Shown here: piece by piece, positions 5,403 to 6,318 of the stretch
Layout of the letters: each line of letters starts with the position of its first letter
How positions within the stretch are numbered: the first letter of the stretch is position 1
Source: Clostridiales bacterium
Lineage (GTDB): Bacteria > Bacillota > Clostridia > Oscillospirales > QAMX01
Direction of reading: 5' to 3'
Assembly: GCA_003149835.1 (NCBI GenBank)
Contig: QAMX01000121.1
Span: 1 to 6,318, forward strand
DNA: 6,318 nucleotides
Notes under the pieces: generated by a model
Told to the model about the DNA's origin: nothing
Database searches by the model: none
Seen by the model: only the letters and a program-made list of their open reading frames with translations
Program-made: the position numbers and the translations under genes

Positions 5403-6318
5403 TTAAGACTTTGCAGCGAAAATTTATTGTCACAGCAATGACAGCAATTTCTGTATTGCTGTTACTGTTGCTCGGTACAATTAACCTGATCAATATTGGG
5501 GTGGTCGGAAAACAGATGGATGCAAAGCTTGAAATCATTTCTGAAAACGAAGGCAACCCCGATAATATCCCGATGATTCCCGGAAGTATGCCGCCGAGAG
5601 AGCCATATGGAACCAAAAACGATTACGATACCTTTATGTCCTCTAACTTTTTCGTGGTACGGTTTGATAGAAATGGAGAGATTATTCATACGGATGTGAG
5701 CCGAATATCCTCCGTCAGCGAGCAGGAAGCCGAAGAGCTGGCAGAGAAAGTCTATGCCCAAAATGCTCTGTCGGGCAAAATTGATCGCTTTGAATATATG
5801 GTTAGAGATAGCCGTATGGGACTTGGAAAGGTTGCCGTATTTCTCGATACCTCCGGCGATATATATTCCTATATACGGGTATTGTTCCTTTCTGCCGCCA
5901 TCGGTATTGTTTGTTGGGTTTTAATGTTGTTTTTTGTCATGCTGCTTTCTAAACGAGCCATTCGTCCGATTGCCGAAAATATGGAAAAGCAAAAGCAATT
6001 CGTCACAAATGCCGGTCACGAAATCAAAACGCCCCTTGCGATTATTCAATCGAATACAGAAGCAATGGAACTGTATAACGGCGGAAACAAGTGGAGCAAA
6101 AACATCAAGGAACAGACCATTCGGCTCAATGAGCTGATGAAAAACCTGCTCATCCTCGCCCGCATGGATGAAAGCGGCGCCAACTTGAATTTGTCTGACT
6201 TTTCCCTCAGTCAGCTGCTTGCCGATCATACCGAGTGTTTCAGAGAAGCCTTGGAACTGCGTGGGATTGCCCTGAAAACAGATATTCAACCAATGATTTC
6301 TTTCCGTGCGAATAGAGA
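5399..6318 (+). CDS. Membrane sensor histidine kinase, partner of the upstream regulator (3' end outside window)
   Basis: It senses a signal outside the membrane and phosphorylates the adjacent response regulator. 306 complete codons are visible. TM1 spans about 9-30 (FIVTAMTAISVLLLLLLGTI), and an extracytoplasmic region of about 125 residues follows, with a Pro-rich stretch (PMIPGSMPPREPYG) and a mixed alpha/beta part (FFVVRFDRNGEIIHTD). TM2 spans about 161-183. Only a short linker (184-200, with P190) joins TM2 to the HisKA domain, so a full HAMP domain is absent or very reduced. The phospho-acceptor is H207 in FVTNAGHEIKTPL; the second dimerisation helix includes RLNELMKNLLILARMDE (242-258). 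The HATPase domain (N, G1, F, G2 boxes) would lie beyond the right edge, so kinase competence cannot be confirmed. The start ATG overlaps the regulator's stop codon, with GAGGTGA at 5388-5394 as ribosome binding site. The sensor region matches no domain I can name, so the ligand is unknown. Confidence 0.93.
   Translation, partial: MIKTLQRKFIVTAMTAISVLLLLLLGTINLINIGVVGKQMDAKLEIISENEGNPDNIPMIPGSMPPREPYGTKNDYDTFMSSNFFVVRFDRNGEIIHTDVSRISSVSEQEAEELAEKVYAQNALSGKIDRFEYMVRDSRMGLGKVAVFLDTSGDIYSYIRVLFLSAAIGIVCWVLMLFFVMLLSKRAIRPIAENMEKQKQFVTNAGHEIKTPLAIIQSNTEAMELYNGGNKWSKNIKEQTIRLNELMKNLLILARMDESGANLNLSDFSLSQLLADHTECFREALELRGIALKTDIQPMISFRANR

Overview
The window reads as chromosomal sequence from a Gram-positive, Clostridia-like (Firmicutes/Bacillota) bacterium. 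This rests on strong GGAGG-type ribosome binding sites, the styles of the GH42, thioredoxin and OmpR/HisKA proteins, and a high GC content in the left two thirds, as in some gut Oscillospiraceae- or Christensenella-like lineages. The taxonomy is inference; no marker gene is present.

Region 1 (1-4630, GC-rich) is a carbohydrate-degradation locus. A glycoside hydrolase family 92 gene (alpha-mannosidase family) runs leftward from 1966 and leaves the window before its stop. A family 42 glycoside hydrolase gene (beta-galactosidase family) runs rightward from 2158. The two are divergent across a 191-bp AT-rich intergenic region that holds a credible extended -10 promoter for each direction. A 20-bp inverted repeat lies exactly between the two -35 positions, and an 8-mer (ATATAGTA) occurs three times around the transcription starts. 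A small thioredoxin gene follows the GH42 gene in the same direction, and a near-perfect intrinsic terminator closes the unit. Neither glycosidase has a signal peptide, so both probably act in the cytoplasm on imported oligosaccharides containing mannose and/or galactose. The transporter is not in this window.

Region 2 (about 4660-6318) is clearly less GC-rich and uses codons (TTA, CTA, TCA) that the GH92 gene avoids. It encodes a two-component system: an OmpR-family response regulator and, overlapping its stop codon by ATGA, a membrane sensor histidine kinase that is cut by the right edge before its ATPase domain. The pair has its own promoter, whose -10 box sits inside a small inverted repeat. 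The abrupt composition change just after the terminator suggests separate ancestry, possibly horizontal acquisition, and gives no reason to link this system to the sugar genes.

I found no tRNA, rRNA, CRISPR array, insertion sequence or clearly novel system. The points most worth a second look are the apparently remodelled active-site loop of the GH42 enzyme, the architecture of the divergent control region, and the composition boundary.
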